A DNA stretch of 64,000 nucleotides from Chitinophagales bacterium. GTDB lineage: Bacteria; Bacteroidota; Bacteroidia; Chitinophagales; JADIYW01. A program made the translations under genes and the position numbers. Below are positions 61,891 through 64,000 of the stretch, piece by piece (position 1 is the stretch's first letter; every line of letters begins with the position of its first letter). The notes beneath the pieces are model-generated. The model was not told where the DNA came from. It was given only the letters and a program-made list of their open reading frames with translations, and did no database searches. Where the stretch lies: positions 930,001 to 994,000 of the forward strand of contig JACJXT010000011.1 in NCBI GenBank assembly GCA_020636535.1. Direction: 5' to 3'.

Positions 61891-61898
61891 CAAATATA
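61891..61898 (-). promoter_or_regulatory. Putative -7 box of the RelE/ParE-type pair
   Basis: TATATTTG on the minus strand, 39 nt before ATG 61851. Confidence 0.45.
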
Positions 61899-61915
61899 AT
61901 CTTTTTTGTTGAAAA

Positions 61916-62683
61916 TTATTTTATTCCTTTCTTTTCTATAATAGATACCAAATCTATAAAATAGTAAGATAAAACTTCTTTATTCTTTGTTTTATAATTG
62001 GCTACTTTCTTTTTTTGACTTTCACAGTCTGGTTTAAAGTTACCTATTATTAAATATTGTTCTCCTCCTTTTGCTGTATATTCTTTTTCGCATTTTACCC
62101 AATTTACTTTGTCTTCTATAAAATAGTCTACTACATCTACAGAGCCAGTTAAACTATCGATTGGTATGTAATTTAGTATAAGTTCTGGGTGATAATAACG
62201 ATGATTGGTGAAACCAAAGCTAATTGGATATACTGCATATACTGATGTATCTGCTAGATTAAAGTATGCACTTAAAATATATTTTTTTTCTTTTTTTAAT
62301 GGTTCTTTTAACTGTACTGCTAAATATTCTCTATAATCCTTTGGAGAATGCTTCATATTACTTTTATAGGCAAGAAAACCAACATAACCGTCCTCATCAA
62401 GACAATCTTGATAACCTAATTTATGACTATATGGAATTGTTCTTGATAAACCATATTTATTTCTGCATTTAAGAAAATAATCAGTCGATGCTGTATTAGG
62501 AATATACCAATCATTAATAAATTCAAAAGTTTCATCATCGGTATAACAATTTTCTACTTGGTTAAAACTTCCGTTTGGAACTAGGTTTAAAGAATCATCT
62601 TTAGCTAATAATATTTGTATACTGATAACAAAGTAAGCACTTATTAATACTGACAACTTAATATTCTGGTGTAATACTTCCAT
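61916..62683 (-). CDS. Secreted Bacteroidota hypothetical protein with galactose-binding-like fold
   Basis: 255 residues. Signal peptide (about 1-27), then LNLVPNGSFNQVENC, WYIPNTASTDYFLKC, HKLGYQDCLDEDGYVGFLAY, REYLAVQLKEPLKKEKKYILSAYFNLAD and a long beta-rich tail. This N-terminal block (LVPNGSFE...DYF..C...G.Y.GF..Y...REY) is common at the front of Bacteroidota OmpA-type proteins, but here it stands alone. Cysteines may form disulfides. Ligand unknown. Confidence 0.75.
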   Translation of the reverse strand: MEVLHQNIKLSVLISAYFVISIQILLAKDDSLNLVPNGSFNQVENCYTDDETFEFINDWYIPNTASTDYFLKCRNKYGLSRTIPYSHKLGYQDCLDEDGYVGFLAYKSNMKHSPKDYREYLAVQLKEPLKKEKKYILSAYFNLADTSVYAVYPISFGFTNHRYYHPELILNYIPIDSLTGSVDVVDYFIEDKVNWVKCEKEYTAKGGEQYLIIGNFKPDCESQKKKVANYKTKNKEVLSYYFIDLVSIIEKKGIK

Positions 62684-62713
62684 TTGAATATATTATATAT
62701 TTTAAAGTGACAC

Positions 62714-63568
62714 CTATTTCAAAATAGTTGCTTTTAAGCTTAAATCTAAACTTTTAACACTATGTGTCAACGCTCCAACAGAAATATAATCTACACCAGC
62801 TTCGGCATAAGGTCGTATGTTAGTTAAAGTAATACCACCACTTGCTTCTGTTTCATATTCGTGATTGATTAAATCTACAGCAGTTTTAACATCTTCTGGC
62901 AAAAAATTATCTAACATAATGCGTTTTATACCACCACATGCTAACACTTCTTTTACATTATCTAAAGTTCTGGTTTCAACTTCAATATCTAAGTTTAAAT
63001 TATTTTCTTTTAAATAAGCTTGTGTTTTATGAATAGCTTTAGTAATGCCACCACAAAAATCAATGTGATTGTCTTTCAACATAATCATATCAAACAAACC
63101 AAATCTGTGATTAACACCACCACCAATAGCTACTGCATATTTTTCTAGTGGTCGTAAGTTTGGTGTTGTTTTTCTAGTATCTAAAATTTTGGTATTAGTA
63201 CCTTTAACTGCATCTACATATTGTTTGGTATTGGTAGCAATACCACTCATGCGTTGCATACAGTTGAGTACCAATCGTTCTGCTGTTAAAATAGAAATAG
63301 CACTACCTTCTATAAAAAAAGCAATGTCGCCATATTGTATAGTACTGCCTTCTTCTATTAAAATATCTAAAGCAAGATTTTTATCTACTGCATTAAAAAT
63401 TGCTATAGCAACAGGTAAACCACAAAGAATGCCATTGTCTTTCACTAAGAGTTTGGCTTTTCCAATAGCATTTTTATCTATCGCAGCTAAAGAAGAATGG
63501 TCGCCATCTCTTACATCTTCTGCTAATGCTTGTTGTATAAATGAATTTAGGTAAGCAACATCAATCAT
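62714..63568 (-). CDS. nadC: Nicotinate-nucleotide pyrophosphorylase (carboxylating)
   Basis: 284 residues; converts quinolinate and PRPP to nicotinate mononucleotide in NAD synthesis. ERLVLNCMQRMSGIATNTKQYVDAV, KILDTRKTTPNLRPLEKYAVAIGGGVNHRFGLFDMIMLKDNHI, DIEVETRTLDNVKEVL, IMLDNFLPEDVKTAV and EASGGITLTNIRPYAEAGVDYISVGALTHS are the family signature in full. The DUF4783 gene behind it is a common Bacteroidota neighbour. Confidence 0.96.
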   Translation of the reverse strand: MIDVAYLNSFIQQALAEDVRDGDHSSLAAIDKNAIGKAKLLVKDNGILCGLPVAIAIFNAVDKNLALDILIEEGSTIQYGDIAFFIEGSAISILTAERLVLNCMQRMSGIATNTKQYVDAVKGTNTKILDTRKTTPNLRPLEKYAVAIGGGVNHRFGLFDMIMLKDNHIDFCGGITKAIHKTQAYLKENNLNLDIEVETRTLDNVKEVLACGGIKRIMLDNFLPEDVKTAVDLINHEYETEASGGITLTNIRPYAEAGVDYISVGALTHSVKSLDLSLKATILK

Positions 63569-63632
63569 ATCTCAATAATTAAAGCTGTAATGATAAGGAA
63601 AATATCAGATAAAGAGAATTGCTTTTGTTAAA

Positions 63633-63989
63633 TTAGGTCTTCTCAAACCTTATTTCTTGTAAAATGATTTTATTATCAATTTGTTTGATGTTAATAAAAA
63701 CACGATAATTGGATTGTTTCGTTTTTAAGTTTCCCATAATAAACAAACCTTTAGCATTTTGTACTTTTTTAACAATGGTCAATTCTTTATCGCTCAATTC
63801 ATTAAAAAATTTCGATAAAATAATTTCGCCTTGCTCTTTACTGTAATTATTCGCTTCGCCATTAATGCTAATATCTATTCTATTATCAAAATACTTAGAA
63901 AGCTCAGCAGTATTACCTTTATTAATAGCCAATATAATGCCATTGTACTCTGATTGAGCATGGATTTGCCCAAACCATAATACTAACAT
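63633..63989 (-). CDS. DUF4783 protein, N-terminus at or beyond the window edge
   Basis: 118 residues from ATG 63989; the frame remains open to the window end (codons TTT-CTA-TGG upstream), so a start further upstream is possible and the shown signal sequence may be incomplete. YNGIILAINKGNTAELSKYFDNRIDISINGEANNYSKEQGEIILSKFF and KGLFIMGNLKTKQSNYRVFINIKQI match DUF4783, a small secreted cystatin/NTF2-like Bacteroidota family. It lies next to nadC, as in many relatives. Confidence 0.8.
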   Translation of the reverse strand: MLVLWFGQIHAQSEYNGIILAINKGNTAELSKYFDNRIDISINGEANNYSKEQGEIILSKFFNELSDKELTIVKKVQNAKGLFIMGNLKTKQSNYRVFINIKQIDNKIILQEIRFEKT

Positions 63990-64000
63990 AAATAGCCATA

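Overview
The window is AT-rich (roughly one third G+C), densely packed DNA from a member of the Bacteroidota. The evidence is an alternative complex III / caa3-type oxidase cluster, a protein with a type IX secretion C-terminal sorting domain, a riboswitch-controlled btuB-btuG surface B12 pair, DUF4476 and DUF4783 proteins, and promoters of the TTTG / TAnnTTTG type. It looks like a chromosome. I cannot name the genus; a Chitinophagales- or Saprospirales-like lineage is only a guess.

Layout. 1-11.4 kb is one long plus-strand respiratory operon: the end of actC, then actD, actE, actF, oxidase subunits II and I, heme O synthase, two subunit III proteins, subunit IV, a SCO copper chaperone, a DUF420 membrane protein and a small CPMC protein. 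Quinol is oxidised by complex III, electrons pass to subunit II, and the neighbours supply heme and copper. Subunit II carries a C-terminal OmpA-like domain. aroA and superoxide dismutase follow. 13.4-14.2 kb holds a toxin-antitoxin pair inserted in the sod terminator between exact 26-bp direct repeats. 14-31 kb is mostly housekeeping: radical SAM protein, heptose kinase, aminotransferases, YjbQ, NlpC/P60 peptidase, methyltransferase, a secreted glycoside-hydrolase-like protein, acyl-CoA dehydrogenase, an ABC-F ATPase, a membrane glycosyltransferase whose N-terminus has no normal start codon, FKBP and an acyl-CoA carboxylase.

32.3-35.4 kb has the SRP RNA gene, yajC, a TacA/TacT-type pair, coaE and trxB. 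36.4-39.6 kb is a cobalamin riboswitch followed by overlapping btuB and a btuG-like gene. A PiT-PhoU phosphate transporter follows. 43.2-45.6 kb is a type II restriction-modification operon (controller, C5 methylase, endonuclease) with its operator laid over a leaderless promoter. Then come ribF, folC and a START-like protein, and a YiiX-like hydrolase gene split by an IS5-type element. 50.8-57 kb holds an unknown protein, a TPR protein and dnaE. 57-62 kb is accessory: an IS200-type element, two more toxin-antitoxin pairs, YkgJ, SUI1 and lipid kinase genes. The window ends with nadC and a partial DUF4783 gene.

Two patterns cut across the region. Seven genes have a TAnnTTTG box ending only 4-6 nt before the start codon, which suggests leaderless transcripts. 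Several intergenic gaps contain unusually GC-rich or hairpin-forming blocks that look like degenerate interspersed repeats.
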